Source: Microbispora amethystogenes (GTDB taxonomy: Bacteria > Actinomycetota > Actinomycetes > Streptosporangiales > Streptosporangiaceae). From it: 64,000 nt of DNA. Of the stretch, positions 1-7,872 are shown piece by piece. Both the position numbers and the translations under genes were made by a program. The notes below the pieces were generated by a model. The model was not told the origin of the DNA, did no database searches, and saw nothing but the letters and a program-made list of their open reading frames with translations. Location of the stretch: positions 62,001 to 126,000 of the forward strand of contig NZ_BOOB01000016.1 in assembly GCF_016863015.1 (NCBI RefSeq). The letters are read 5' to 3'. Position 1 is the stretch's first letter; each line of letters begins with the position of its first letter.

Positions 1-276
1 CATACGGCGGCGACGCTCGGAAGCGCGCTCGTCCTCGTTGAGACCGCCCCAGGTGCCGTACTTCTCGGGCCGCGAGAGCGCGTAGTCGAGGCACTCCGCG
101 CGCACAGGACACTGAGCACAGATGGCCTTGGCCTTGCGCTCCCGGATGTCGCGCTCGGGCTGACGCTCGCCGTCAGGACCGAAGAACAGCACCAGGTCCT
201 CTCCCCGGCACGCGGCATCATCCTGCCAACCCCAGCTGGGGCGCGGGCGGGCGAGCTGCCGACGTACCTGAGACAT
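1..276 (-). CDS. WhiB-family iron-sulfur transcription factor (3' end cut by window)
   Basis: The 92 visible codons run off the left edge of the window. The product starts MSQVRRQLARP and carries the four cysteines of the WhiB [4Fe-4S] cluster: one in the DDAACRGED segment, a CAQC pair and a further Cys in AECLDYAL. These are followed by the GTWGG turn (YGTWGGLNEDER) and a basic tail (ERRRRM) that would contact DNA. WhiB proteins are actinobacterial redox-sensing or sigma-factor-binding regulators of development, redox balance or drug resistance. An AAAGGTGG ribosome binding site precedes the ATG at 276. The subclass cannot be fixed without the missing C-terminus. The 115 bp upstream (277-391) separate it from the sucrase/ferredoxin-like gene on the same strand and probably hold its own promoter. 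Confidence 0.93.
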   Translation of the reverse strand, partial: MSQVRRQLARPRPSWGWQDDAACRGEDLVLFFGPDGERQPERDIRERKAKAICAQCPVRAECLDYALSRPEKYGTWGGLNEDERASERRRRM

Positions 277-391
277 GAGAAACCACCTTTGGTGAGAGGT
301 ATTTCAGTGTTTGTGCCGCTTTGGACGCTTGTGGCGTCCCTTGTGCCAACGCCGGGATGAGCCGTGGTGTTCCCGGCTTCTCGCGAAGCCC

Positions 392-1297
392 TCAGGTCGA
401 AACCGGCGTGAGCGGACTCAGTTCGGCCAACCTGTAGGTCGGGATTCCGTCGGCGCAGGTCATCCCGCACGGCGCCGAGAACACCGTGGGTTCGACCACG
501 ACCCGGAAACGCGACGTCCCACGCCCCGTCGTGCACCGCACGACGCAGACGGTGGAGTCGCCGACCGACCGGGAGGATTCCACGGCCACCCCGCCGACCG
601 AGATCTCGCCCGTATGCGCCCGGACGAAGTGCTCGGCGGCCTGCAGTGGCTCAGGGATACCCGCGCGTCCCCGGAAACGGTCGAGGACGACCTCGCCGTG
701 CCGGTACGCGTTTGCCGCCGCGATCGCAGCAGCCTGAGACATGCTGCCGTAGTAAAGCCCGTGTGGCAAGCATACGAGGTTGGCGGCGTATCGATCGCCG
801 CCAACATGTGTGGTTTCCCACACTTCGCCGGGCAGGTTCTCGCTCAGGAACCGGGCCAGCGGCAGTCCGAGCCGAGCACAGCAGGCGTTGTGCCTGCCGT
901 GGGTGCAGACCAGGAACATCGGCTCGTTCACCAGTATGCAGGACTCCGGAACCACTCCGTGCACGAGAGACCGCAGGTCAAGATCGTCCGGGCTCTCCGG
1001 GAACGCCTCCGCGAGCCACGGGTCGTCCACCGCTGCGGCGGCCAGGTAGACGTGCAACGGGCCGCTCCGGGCCTCCCGGCGGCCGGGGCGGCGGATAAGC
1101 TGCGGCCGGATCCCGAGTTTTCGCGCGCGGGCGACCAGCGTGCGGACGTCGTCCGGCAGCCGGGACTCCTCGATCTCCGCGGCCCAGGGCCCCGCGTGCT
1201 CGATGAGCAGCCAGAACCGGCCCTTCTTGGTCGCGCTCGCCAGGACGGGAGCCTCCCCCGTGTGGCAGGCGGCGGGGTGCTCGCACCCGTTGGCCAT
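392..1297 (-). CDS. Sucrase/ferredoxin-like family protein
   Basis: The 301-aa product matches the actinobacterial sucrase/ferredoxin-like family. It has an N-terminal domain starting MANGCEHPAAC and a C-terminal thioredoxin-like ferredoxin domain with VCTHGRHNACCARLG at about residues 130-144 and HVGGDRYAANLVCLPHG further on. These Cys/His-rich motifs are where such proteins are thought to bind a [2Fe-2S] cluster. A near-consensus iron box sits 27-45 bp upstream of the start, so expression is probably repressed by a DtxR/IdeR/DmdR-type regulator when iron is sufficient. This suggests a redox role in iron or siderophore handling; that role is inference, and no siderophore genes are in view. 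A GGGAGG motif precedes the ATG. Confidence 0.85.
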   Translation of the reverse strand: MANGCEHPAACHTGEAPVLASATKKGRFWLLIEHAGPWAAEIEESRLPDDVRTLVARARKLGIRPQLIRRPGRREARSGPLHVYLAAAAVDDPWLAEAFPESPDDLDLRSLVHGVVPESCILVNEPMFLVCTHGRHNACCARLGLPLARFLSENLPGEVWETTHVGGDRYAANLVCLPHGLYYGSMSQAAAIAAANAYRHGEVVLDRFRGRAGIPEPLQAAEHFVRAHTGEISVGGVAVESSRSVGDSTVCVVRCTTGRGTSRFRVVVEPTVFSAPCGMTCADGIPTYRLAELSPLTPVST

Positions 1298-1323
1298 CAG
1301 GTCCCGTCCCTCCCGTGCGTTTC

Positions 1324-1342
1324 TTAGGTAAGACTAACCTTA
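1324..1342 (-). promoter_or_regulatory. Iron box (DtxR/IdeR/DmdR-type operator)
   Basis: TTAGGTAAGACTAACCTTA matches the 19-bp iron-box consensus TTAGGTTAGGCTAACCTAA at 16 of 19 positions and is itself an imperfect dyad. It lies 27-45 bp upstream of the sucrase/ferredoxin-like start codon, where a bound repressor would block the promoter. The match is direct observation; regulation by iron is inferred from the known DtxR family site. Confidence 0.87.
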
Positions 1343-1406
1343 TCCAATGAGGTCAAGAGTCGGGTGACTTCCCCCGCGAATCAGGACCAAACACTCTCGC
1401 GGCGGG

Positions 1407-2906
1407 TCAGGCGGACCGGAGGGCGGCCTCGGCGGCGGGCAGGGCGGCCGCCCGATCCTCCGGCACGAGGCCGATCCTGGTCCGCCGGTCCAGCAGGTCG
1501 CCGGCGTCGAGCGCGCCCTCGTGGCGGACCGCCCAGACCAGGTCGGCCAGGGTGATCCCCGCCGCCACCGGCTCGGCCAGCGCCGGGTCGCGCCGCGTCA
1601 GGTCCAGCACCGCCCCGGCCTCCGCGCCGTACCGCTGGACCAGCCTCCGGGGGAGGCCGGGCGGCACCGGTCCGGCCCCGGCCAGCGGAAGCCGCGCCGT
1701 ACGGCTCGCGGGCGCGTGGGGGCAGGCGGCCCCGACCGCGTCCTCGGCCATCCGGCGGTAGGTGGTGAGCTTGCCGCCGACGACCGTGACCACGCCGTCC
1801 GGCGAGCGCAGCACGGCGTGGCGGCGGGACAGGTCCGCGGTGGCCCCGCCCGCCCCGCCCGGGCCCTCGACCAGCGGCCGCAGGCCGGCGAAGGCGCCTG
1901 CCACCTGGTCGCGGCCGAGCGGCCGGTCCAGCACGCCGCCGAGGACCTCCAGCAGGAAGGCCACGTCGCTCTCGGGCGCTTCGGGGACGTCCGGCACCGG
2001 GCCGTCCAGCGGCTCGTCCGTCAGCCCCACGTAGACCCGCCCGTCGGCCTGGGGGAGCACCAGCGCGAAGCGGGCGCGCCCGCCCGGGATCGGCACGTGC
2101 AGCCCCGCGCGCAGCGCGCCCAGGGCTCCCGGCCGCAGCACGAGATGGGTGCCCCGCGACGGACGCAGCGTCACCGAGGGCACCAGCCCGCCGGCCCACA
2201 CGCCGGTCGCGTTGACCACCGCCCGCGCCCGGATGTCGAACTCCGCGCCGGTCAGTTCGTCGCGCACCTGGGCGCCGTCCCCGGCGAGCGCGAGGGCCCG
2301 GCACCGGGTGAGCACCCGCGCGCCGTGGGCGGCGGCCGTACGGGCGATCGCGACCACCAGGCGGGCGTCGTCCGTCACCCGGCCGTCCCAGGACAGGAGC
2401 GCGCCGCGCAGGCCGTGCGGGCGCAGGGGCGGGGCGAGGGCGAGCGCCCGCGCGGCGGTCAGGCGGGACGGCCCGGGCAGCAGGCTCCTCGGCGTGCCCG
2501 CGGCGGCCCGCAGTGCGTCGCCCAGCCGGTAACCGGTCATCACCGTCGCGGCCTCGCCCGGGCCGACGTCGGACGTCAGCGGCAGCAGGTACGGGTGCGC
2601 GGCCACGAGGTGGGGGGCGGTGCGGCGGAGCAGGGCGCCCCGCTCCACGGCGCTCTCCCAGGCCACGCCGACCTGGCCGCTCGCGAGGTAGCGCAGCCCG
2701 CCGTGGACCAGCTTGGAACTCCACCGCGAGGTGCCGAAGGCCAGGTCGTGGGCGTCCACGGCGGCCACCGAGAGGCCCCGTGAGGCGGCGTCGAGCGCGG
2801 CCCCGGCCCCCGTCACGCCCAGGCCCACCACGAGCACGTCGACGACGGCCGTGCGCGCCTCGTCGAGTTCCCGGGCCCGCCGGGCGGCGTTCAGTGACGA
2901 TCGCAT
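1407..2906 (-). CDS. glpD: FAD-dependent glycerol-3-phosphate dehydrogenase
   Basis: The 499-aa product oxidises sn-glycerol 3-phosphate to dihydroxyacetone phosphate and passes electrons to quinone at the membrane. An N-terminal Rossmann motif (VVGLGVTGAGAALDAASRG, residues about 26-44) binds FAD. The GlpD signature region TSRWSSKLVHGGLRYL follows, and the C-terminal part keeps the GGKLTTYRRMAEDAV segment typical of the family. It is divergent from the AGPS-like FAD oxidase, with only 57 bp between the two starts, so the pair probably shares a control region. Pairing of GlpD with an AGPS-like oxidase recurs in actinomycetes and may link glycerol-3-phosphate and ether-lipid or alkyl-DHAP chemistry; that link is inference. 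Confidence 0.95.
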   Translation of the reverse strand: MRSSLNAARRARELDEARTAVVDVLVVGLGVTGAGAALDAASRGLSVAAVDAHDLAFGTSRWSSKLVHGGLRYLASGQVGVAWESAVERGALLRRTAPHLVAAHPYLLPLTSDVGPGEAATVMTGYRLGDALRAAAGTPRSLLPGPSRLTAARALALAPPLRPHGLRGALLSWDGRVTDDARLVVAIARTAAAHGARVLTRCRALALAGDGAQVRDELTGAEFDIRARAVVNATGVWAGGLVPSVTLRPSRGTHLVLRPGALGALRAGLHVPIPGGRARFALVLPQADGRVYVGLTDEPLDGPVPDVPEAPESDVAFLLEVLGGVLDRPLGRDQVAGAFAGLRPLVEGPGGAGGATADLSRRHAVLRSPDGVVTVVGGKLTTYRRMAEDAVGAACPHAPASRTARLPLAGAGPVPPGLPRRLVQRYGAEAGAVLDLTRRDPALAEPVAAGITLADLVWAVRHEGALDAGDLLDRRTRIGLVPEDRAAALPAAEAALRSA

Positions 2907-2963
2907 GACCCTGCCTCTATGGTCGCGTTACCCTTGAGTAACCTATCTGGAGGCGCACCGGTC

Positions 2964-4586
2964 ATGGAATCCCCTCTCCTGCCCGCCGAACCCATGCTCT
3001 GGTCGGGCTGGGGTGATCCCGCCAGGGCCGCCGAGCTGCCCGCGCCGGTGCGCGACCTGCTCACGGAGCTTCTCGGCGTCCGCGCGCCCGCCACTCCGCC
3101 CGCGACGTTCGGCGAGGTGCGGCTGCCCCCGGTGGCCCTGCCGCCACCCGTCCTCGCCGCGCTGGCCGCCGTGACCGGGGAGGAGCACGTGCGGGCCGAC
3201 GACGACGCCCGCATCCGGCACACCCGGGGCAAGTCCACGCCCGACCTGCTGCTGATGCGCGCGGGGGACGCCTCCGACGCGCCCGACGCCGTCGTGCTCC
3301 CCGGCTCGCACGAGGAGGTCGCCGAGGTGCTGCGCCTGTGCGCGGAGCACCGGGTGGCCGTGGTGCCGTTCGGCGGGGGCACGTCGGTGGTCGGCGGGCT
3401 CACCGCCGCGCGGCGGGGCTACGCCGGAGTGGTCGCCCTCGACCTCGGCAGGCTCGCCCGGCTGCGGTCGGTCGACCCCGTCTCGATGACCGCCGTCCTG
3501 GAGCCGGGCCTGCGCGCGCCGCAGGCGGAGCGGCTGCTCGCCGGGCACGGGCTGACGCTCGGGCACTTCCCCCAGTCGTACGAGTACGCGACGCTCGGCG
3601 GGTTCGCGGCGGCCAGGTCCAGCGGGCAGGCCTCGGCCGGATACGGCAGGTTCGACGACATGGTCGTGGGCATGACCGTGGCGACGCCGCGCGGCACGCT
3701 GGAGATCGGCCGGGCCCCCAGGTCGGCCGCCGGGCCCGACCTGCGCCAGGTGTTCCTGGGCTCGGAGGGCGCCTTCGGGGTGATCACCTCGCTGCGGCTG
3801 CGGGTCCACCCGGCCCCGGCCGTCCGGGCGTACGAGGGCTGGCGGTTCGAGAACTTCGCCGCCGGGACGGCCGCGCTGCGCCGGCTCGCGCAGGAGGGCG
3901 CCCCGCCCGCCGCGCTGCCCACCGTGCTGCGCCTGTCCGACGAGACCGAGACGATGGTCGGGCTGGCGAAGCCCACGGATCTCGGAGCGCCCGGGAGCGA
4001 CTCGGGCTGCCTGGTCGTGGCCGGCTTCGAGGGAGTCCCGGGCGAGGTGGCCCGCCGCCGGGAACTCGCCGCCGCTCTGCTCCTGGAGGCCGGCGGCGTG
4101 CATCTCGGGCCGGAGCCGGGGGAGAAGTGGGCGCAGGGCCGGTTCTCGGCCCCCTACCTGCGCGACTCCCTGCTGGCCGCCGGGGCGACCGTGGAGACGC
4201 TGGAGACCGCCTGCTTCTGGGCGGACCTGCCGCGCCTGTACGACGCCGTACGGCTGGCCCTGCACGGCGCACTCGGCTCACCGCTGGTGATGTGCCACAT
4301 CTCCCACGTGTACGCCACGGGGGCGTCGCTCTACTTCACGGTGGTGACGGCGCAGACCGGCGACCCGCTGGCGCAGTGGGCGGCGGCCAAGCGCGCGGCG
4401 GGCGAGGCGATCATCGGGGCGGGCGGCACGATCTCGCACCACCACGGCGTCGGCCGCGACCACCTGGAGGCGTACGCCAGGGAGATCGGCGACCTGGGCG
4501 GCGAGATCCTGCGCGGGATCAAGGAACGGCTCGATCCCGCCGGGATCCTCAACCCGGGTGTGCTGATCGCCGGAGAACGCCGATGA
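2964..4586 (+). CDS. FAD-binding oxidase, alkyldihydroxyacetonephosphate synthase-like
   Basis: The 540-aa product belongs to the PCMH/VAO flavoprotein family, closest in layout to alkyl-DHAP synthases. It opens with PMLWSGWGDP, has a PCMH FAD-binding core (GSHEEVAEVLRLCAEH, then VPFGGGTSVVGG), a TLGGFAAARSSGQASAGYG stretch, and an H-rich C-terminus (GGTISHHHGVGRDH) followed by LDPAGILNPGVL. The ATG at 2964 is chosen over an upstream in-frame start at 2919 because CTGGAGG sits 10 nt before it. The substrate may be an acyl-DHAP or another hydroxy acid. The last ~80 bp are repeated almost exactly at 6218-6299, on the far side of the lipase gene. Confidence 0.85.
   Translation: MESPLLPAEPMLWSGWGDPARAAELPAPVRDLLTELLGVRAPATPPATFGEVRLPPVALPPPVLAALAAVTGEEHVRADDDARIRHTRGKSTPDLLLMRAGDASDAPDAVVLPGSHEEVAEVLRLCAEHRVAVVPFGGGTSVVGGLTAARRGYAGVVALDLGRLARLRSVDPVSMTAVLEPGLRAPQAERLLAGHGLTLGHFPQSYEYATLGGFAAARSSGQASAGYGRFDDMVVGMTVATPRGTLEIGRAPRSAAGPDLRQVFLGSEGAFGVITSLRLRVHPAPAVRAYEGWRFENFAAGTAALRRLAQEGAPPAALPTVLRLSDETETMVGLAKPTDLGAPGSDSGCLVVAGFEGVPGEVARRRELAAALLLEAGGVHLGPEPGEKWAQGRFSAPYLRDSLLAAGATVETLETACFWADLPRLYDAVRLALHGALGSPLVMCHISHVYATGASLYFTVVTAQTGDPLAQWAAAKRAAGEAIIGAGGTISHHHGVGRDHLEAYAREIGDLGGEILRGIKERLDPAGILNPGVLIAGERR
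4487..4568 (+). repeat. First copy of an 82-bp direct repeat (3' end of the FAD oxidase)
   Basis: This segment, coding for GDLGGEILRGIKERLDPAGI and onward, is repeated at 6218-6299 with a single mismatch (C at 4538, G at 6269). Similarity resumes after a 14-bp indel (4565-4581 against 6310-6326, 15 of 17). The two copies bracket the LCAT-like lipase gene. Confidence 0.95.
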
Positions 4587-4827
4587 CCTGAACGAGTCGC
4601 CGGCGTGCCACGATCAACGGCGCCGGCGCACGGTCGCCCCGTCGCGTCTCGTCGCCCTGGTCCGCGCCGCGACGACTTCGTCAAGGGCGGGCTCGTCGAG
4701 CGGTCCGAGGAGTCATCGGTTTCGAGGACAGGTCGAGCGCAGCTTATAACTTTTTGGTTCACTGGTATCGGCGATTTCCTGGAAAGGCATCATGCTTATC
4801 GCGATGACACGCATCGAGGAGAAAGCC

Positions 4828-6138
4828 GTGCCCATGTCTCGTCCCCTGTTTCGGGCTCTCGTCGCATTACAGTTGTCCCTGGTGGCGGTGCTGGGGTTGA
4901 CCGTCGGCGCCGCCCCTGCTGAGGCCAGTCCGGCGCGGACGCCGATCGTCCTGTTCCCCGCCTTCCACTTCACCAGACTCCTGGTGAAGTGGCGAGACCA
5001 GCAGGTCGATTCTTCCTGCCCGGTATCCGGGAGCTTCGAGGACTGGTATTCGAACCCCGTGCCGAACAAGGCCGTCAGTCAGGTCTGCCGGGACAAGCTC
5101 ATGACCCTGCGTTATGGCGGTGACCCGAAACTGCCGATGCCGGACCGATTCTCCAACCAGCACGGAGTGACCGTCACCATTCGCGAATACGGCAGGACCT
5201 CCAGCGCGCCGATGTACGAACAGATGTACGCCACGCTCGAGCAGGCCGGGTGGAAGAGGGACAAGAGCATCCGCGTCGCGGGATACGACTCGCGCCTTAC
5301 TCCCGACATGGGTGGTTTTCTCGCCCGGACGCAGAAGCTCATCGAGCAGACCTACGCGGCCAACGGCAACCGCCCCGTGCACCTGGTCGGCCACTCCAAC
5401 GGTCCGCTGTACGCCCAGTACCTGCTCACCCACTCATCGGAGGGGTGGAAGCGGAAGTACATCCAGGGATTCACCCCGATCGCCGGAAACTTCCCTGGTC
5501 AGGGCGCGCTGTACGGGTACCTGTTCACCGGGCTCAACATCACCGCGTTCACCCTGCCCAGCACGAAGGAGAACGCGGAAAGCAGTGCGCGGATGTACAT
5601 CTCCGCACCGTCGACCTACATGAGCAGCGCGACGCCCTCGACCTTCGGCGCCGGTGAAGTCGTCATCGCCGACGCCAGCACGGGGAAACAGTACACACCG
5701 GCTGACTACCACGCGATCGTGACCGCTCCCGGCATGCCGCCGGAGGCCGCCGACATCGCCGAATACTACATCGGCTTCGTACGTTTCGATGATGGGAATC
5801 CCTCGAGCATCCGCCCTTCCTCGACAAACCTCCCGAATGTCGACGTCTACGCCGAGAAAGGGTCGGGAATACCGACCGTCGTCGGCGTCACCCTGCAGGA
5901 TCTGACCATCGGTCAGGTGTACGACCCCGCCCTGCCGACCTTCACCAGGGACGGTGACGTGAACCAGGAGGACATCACCAACAACGCGATCCAGGTGTGG
6001 AGCGCGATGCCCTGTCACCATTTCTCGCTCACCGACAACCCTGGGGTGGACCATTTCTCCCTGCCGTTCGACCCGGCAGTTCTGGGTCGCCTGAAGGTCA
6101 ACGCCCAGAAGGCCCCCACGATCTGCCCCGTGAACTGA
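4828..6138 (+). CDS. Secreted LCAT-like lipase/acyltransferase
   Basis: The product (~436 aa) has a signal peptide with basic residues, a hydrophobic stretch (ALVALQLSLVAVLGLTVGAAPAEA) and a likely Ala-X-Ala cleavage site. The mature part resembles lecithin:cholesterol acyltransferase-type alpha/beta hydrolases: an entry motif PIVLFPAFHFTRLLVKW, a nucleophile elbow GHSNG, a late Asp (TRDGDVNQED) and a late His (GVDHFSLPF) as a plausible Ser-Asp-His triad. It probably acts outside the cell on lipid esters. GTG 4828 is preferred because GAGGAGAAA lies just upstream; ATG 4834 or 4792 are alternatives. Its codons look less GC-rich than those of its neighbours, and it sits between duplicated 3' ends of the FAD oxidase, so it was probably inserted. 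Confidence 0.8.
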   Translation: MPMSRPLFRALVALQLSLVAVLGLTVGAAPAEASPARTPIVLFPAFHFTRLLVKWRDQQVDSSCPVSGSFEDWYSNPVPNKAVSQVCRDKLMTLRYGGDPKLPMPDRFSNQHGVTVTIREYGRTSSAPMYEQMYATLEQAGWKRDKSIRVAGYDSRLTPDMGGFLARTQKLIEQTYAANGNRPVHLVGHSNGPLYAQYLLTHSSEGWKRKYIQGFTPIAGNFPGQGALYGYLFTGLNITAFTLPSTKENAESSARMYISAPSTYMSSATPSTFGAGEVVIADASTGKQYTPADYHAIVTAPGMPPEAADIAEYYIGFVRFDDGNPSSIRPSSTNLPNVDVYAEKGSGIPTVVGVTLQDLTIGQVYDPALPTFTRDGDVNQEDITNNAIQVWSAMPCHHFSLTDNPGVDHFSLPFDPAVLGRLKVNAQKAPTICPVN

Positions 6139-6152
6139 TTTTTTTTCACGGG
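6127..6152 (+). terminator. Stem-loop at the end of the lipase gene
   Basis: CCCGTGAA pairs with TTCACGGG (8 bp) around a 10-nt loop containing the stop codon and part of an eight-T run. It may help end or stabilise the lipase mRNA. It is not a textbook terminator, because the T-run lies in the loop and on the 3' arm rather than after the stem. Confidence 0.45.
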
Positions 6153-6217
6153 TCCGGTGGTGATTCAGGCCGGTCTTTTCCCCGCACGCCGCACGACGCG
6201 CCCAGGTCGCCGTGGGA

Positions 6218-6326
6218 CGGCGACCTGGGCGGCGAGATCCTGCGCGGGATCAAGGAACGGCTCGATCCGGCCGGGATCCTCAACCCGGGTGTGCTGATCC
6301 CCATGTACTGATCCCCGGAAAACGCC
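6218..6326 (+). pseudogene. Duplicated 3' fragment of the FAD oxidase gene
   Basis: This holds the second copy of the 82-bp repeat, then a different ending (GVLIPMY, stop) and a short stretch still matching the sequence after the first copy. It has no start or upstream part of the gene, so it is a remnant. It lies directly before the phosphoesterase gene. It may be the ancestral gene end, displaced when the lipase segment entered, or a duplicate made by the same recombination. Confidence 0.85.
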
Positions 6327-6338
6327 AAGATTGTCCCC

Positions 6339-7838
6339 ATGGTCGATGTGGGCACGGCGGCGGCGCGGGGAAAGCAGGTATCGTCACGGGTTTCCGAGGC
6401 GGGAGCGGGCTGGGACTGCTCGCAGATCGGCACGTTCCAGGCACTGCGCCCCAACCAGGACTCCTTCAGCTGGCTGAGCCCGGCGACGCTGTGGCGGTCG
6501 CGCAACGAGGTGATCGCCCAGCTGTTCGGCGATCCCTCGCCGCGGGTGCGCCGCCGCTGGGTGGCGGCCCAGCGCGACCGCGGCGCCGATCCCGACTTCC
6601 GGGTCAGGCTCGACCTGGGGGAGGAGTTCTCGTTCCTGCTGCTCGGCGACACCGGCGAGGGCGACGCCTCGCAGTACGCGGTGGTGCCCGGGCTGCTCAG
6701 GCTCGGCGAGGGCACGTCGTTCGCCGTCGTCGCCAGCGACGTGATCTACCCGACCGGCTCGGGCAACGAGTACTGCGACAAGTTCTTCCGGCCCTACAAG
6801 GACTATCCGGCCCCGATCTTCGCGATTCCCGGCAACCACGACTGGTACGACGGGCTCGGCGGCTTCATGCGGGTCTTCTGCGACGCCCGCCCCCTGTCCG
6901 CCGAACGGCGCGGCTTCCGCCTGTCGCCCGGCGGGCTGCGCGGGCTGCTGTGGAAGAAGCCGGAGACGATCGACGAGGACGCCCTGGCCGAGGCGAGGAA
7001 GATGCGCCCGGACCCCGGCCCGGCCCTGCCCGGGCCGTACTGGGTGATCGACACCGGCCGCCTGCTGCTGGTCGGCATCGACACCGGGATCAAGGGCACC
7101 CTCGACCGTGAGCAGGGCGAGTGGCTGCGCCGGGTCTCCGCCGACCCCCGGCCCAAGGTCCTGATCACCGGCAAGCCGATCTACGTCAACAACGCCTACC
7201 ACCCGTGCCAGATCGAGGGCGGCGGCACGGTGGACGACGTCGTCCGCGACCCGGCGAACAACTACGTGGCCGCCGTCGGCGGCGACGTCCACAACTACCA
7301 GCGCTATCCCGTACGGGTGGACGGCCGGCTCATCCAGTACGTGGTCTCCGGGGGCGGCGGGGCGTTCATGCACGCCACGCACACCATCCCCCGGGTGGAC
7401 GTGGCCGGGGTCCACGAGGACGACTTCAAGTGCTATCCGCTGCGCGGCGACTCGCTGTCTTTCTACAGCCTCCTCTACAGCAGGCGGCTGCGGCTGCGCG
7501 GGCTCTACGTCACCCCGGAGGAGGGCCTCGCCCTGATGTCCCGTCAGATCGGGAACCTCCCGCCCCGGCCCACGCCCGGGGCGCCGATCGGCGCGCGGGT
7601 GAAGTGGGCGGCCCGGCTCCTCGGCGGCTGGCCGATGCCGTTCCGCCTGCCGGTCGGGCGGGTCTTCCACCGGTACATCTCGGAGCTGTCCGACTGGGAC
7701 ACCCCGCCCTTCTTCAAGAGCTTCCTGCACATGTCGGTGACCGGCGACACGCTGCGGCTGCGCTGCTTCGCCGCCACCGGCTGCCTCCCCCAGGAGCAGG
7801 AGCCCCCACTGGAGGACGAGGTCGAGATTCCCCTCTGA
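6339..7838 (+). CDS. Calcineurin-like metallophosphoesterase
   Basis: The 499-aa product carries the motifs of the dimetal phosphoesterase fold in order: GDTGEGD (about residue 105), SDVIYPTG, GNHDW and GGDVHNYQ. The central GNHD and GDVH blocks supply metal ligands. There is no signal peptide, so it is probably cytoplasmic; the substrate is unknown. An N-terminal region of ~90 aa (FQALRPNQDSFSWLSPATLW and on) and a C-terminal extension after the catalytic core are characteristic of an actinobacterial subgroup. The start at ATG 6339 is tentative, because no strong ribosome binding site precedes it. It follows the duplicated FAD-oxidase fragment and reads into the PolA-like gene 34 bp downstream. 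Confidence 0.85.
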   Translation: MVDVGTAAARGKQVSSRVSEAGAGWDCSQIGTFQALRPNQDSFSWLSPATLWRSRNEVIAQLFGDPSPRVRRRWVAAQRDRGADPDFRVRLDLGEEFSFLLLGDTGEGDASQYAVVPGLLRLGEGTSFAVVASDVIYPTGSGNEYCDKFFRPYKDYPAPIFAIPGNHDWYDGLGGFMRVFCDARPLSAERRGFRLSPGGLRGLLWKKPETIDEDALAEARKMRPDPGPALPGPYWVIDTGRLLLVGIDTGIKGTLDREQGEWLRRVSADPRPKVLITGKPIYVNNAYHPCQIEGGGTVDDVVRDPANNYVAAVGGDVHNYQRYPVRVDGRLIQYVVSGGGGAFMHATHTIPRVDVAGVHEDDFKCYPLRGDSLSFYSLLYSRRLRLRGLYVTPEEGLALMSRQIGNLPPRPTPGAPIGARVKWAARLLGGWPMPFRLPVGRVFHRYISELSDWDTPPFFKSFLHMSVTGDTLRLRCFAATGCLPQEQEPPLEDEVEIPL

Positions 7839-7872
7839 CGGGATTGTCGGTGCGGGCTGGCACGCTGGGGGG

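Noticed and set aside
1381-2724. Long open frame overlapping glpD
   Set aside because: It is an Arg/Gly/Ala/Pro-rich shadow in the same strand's other frame; GlpD motifs occupy the real frame.
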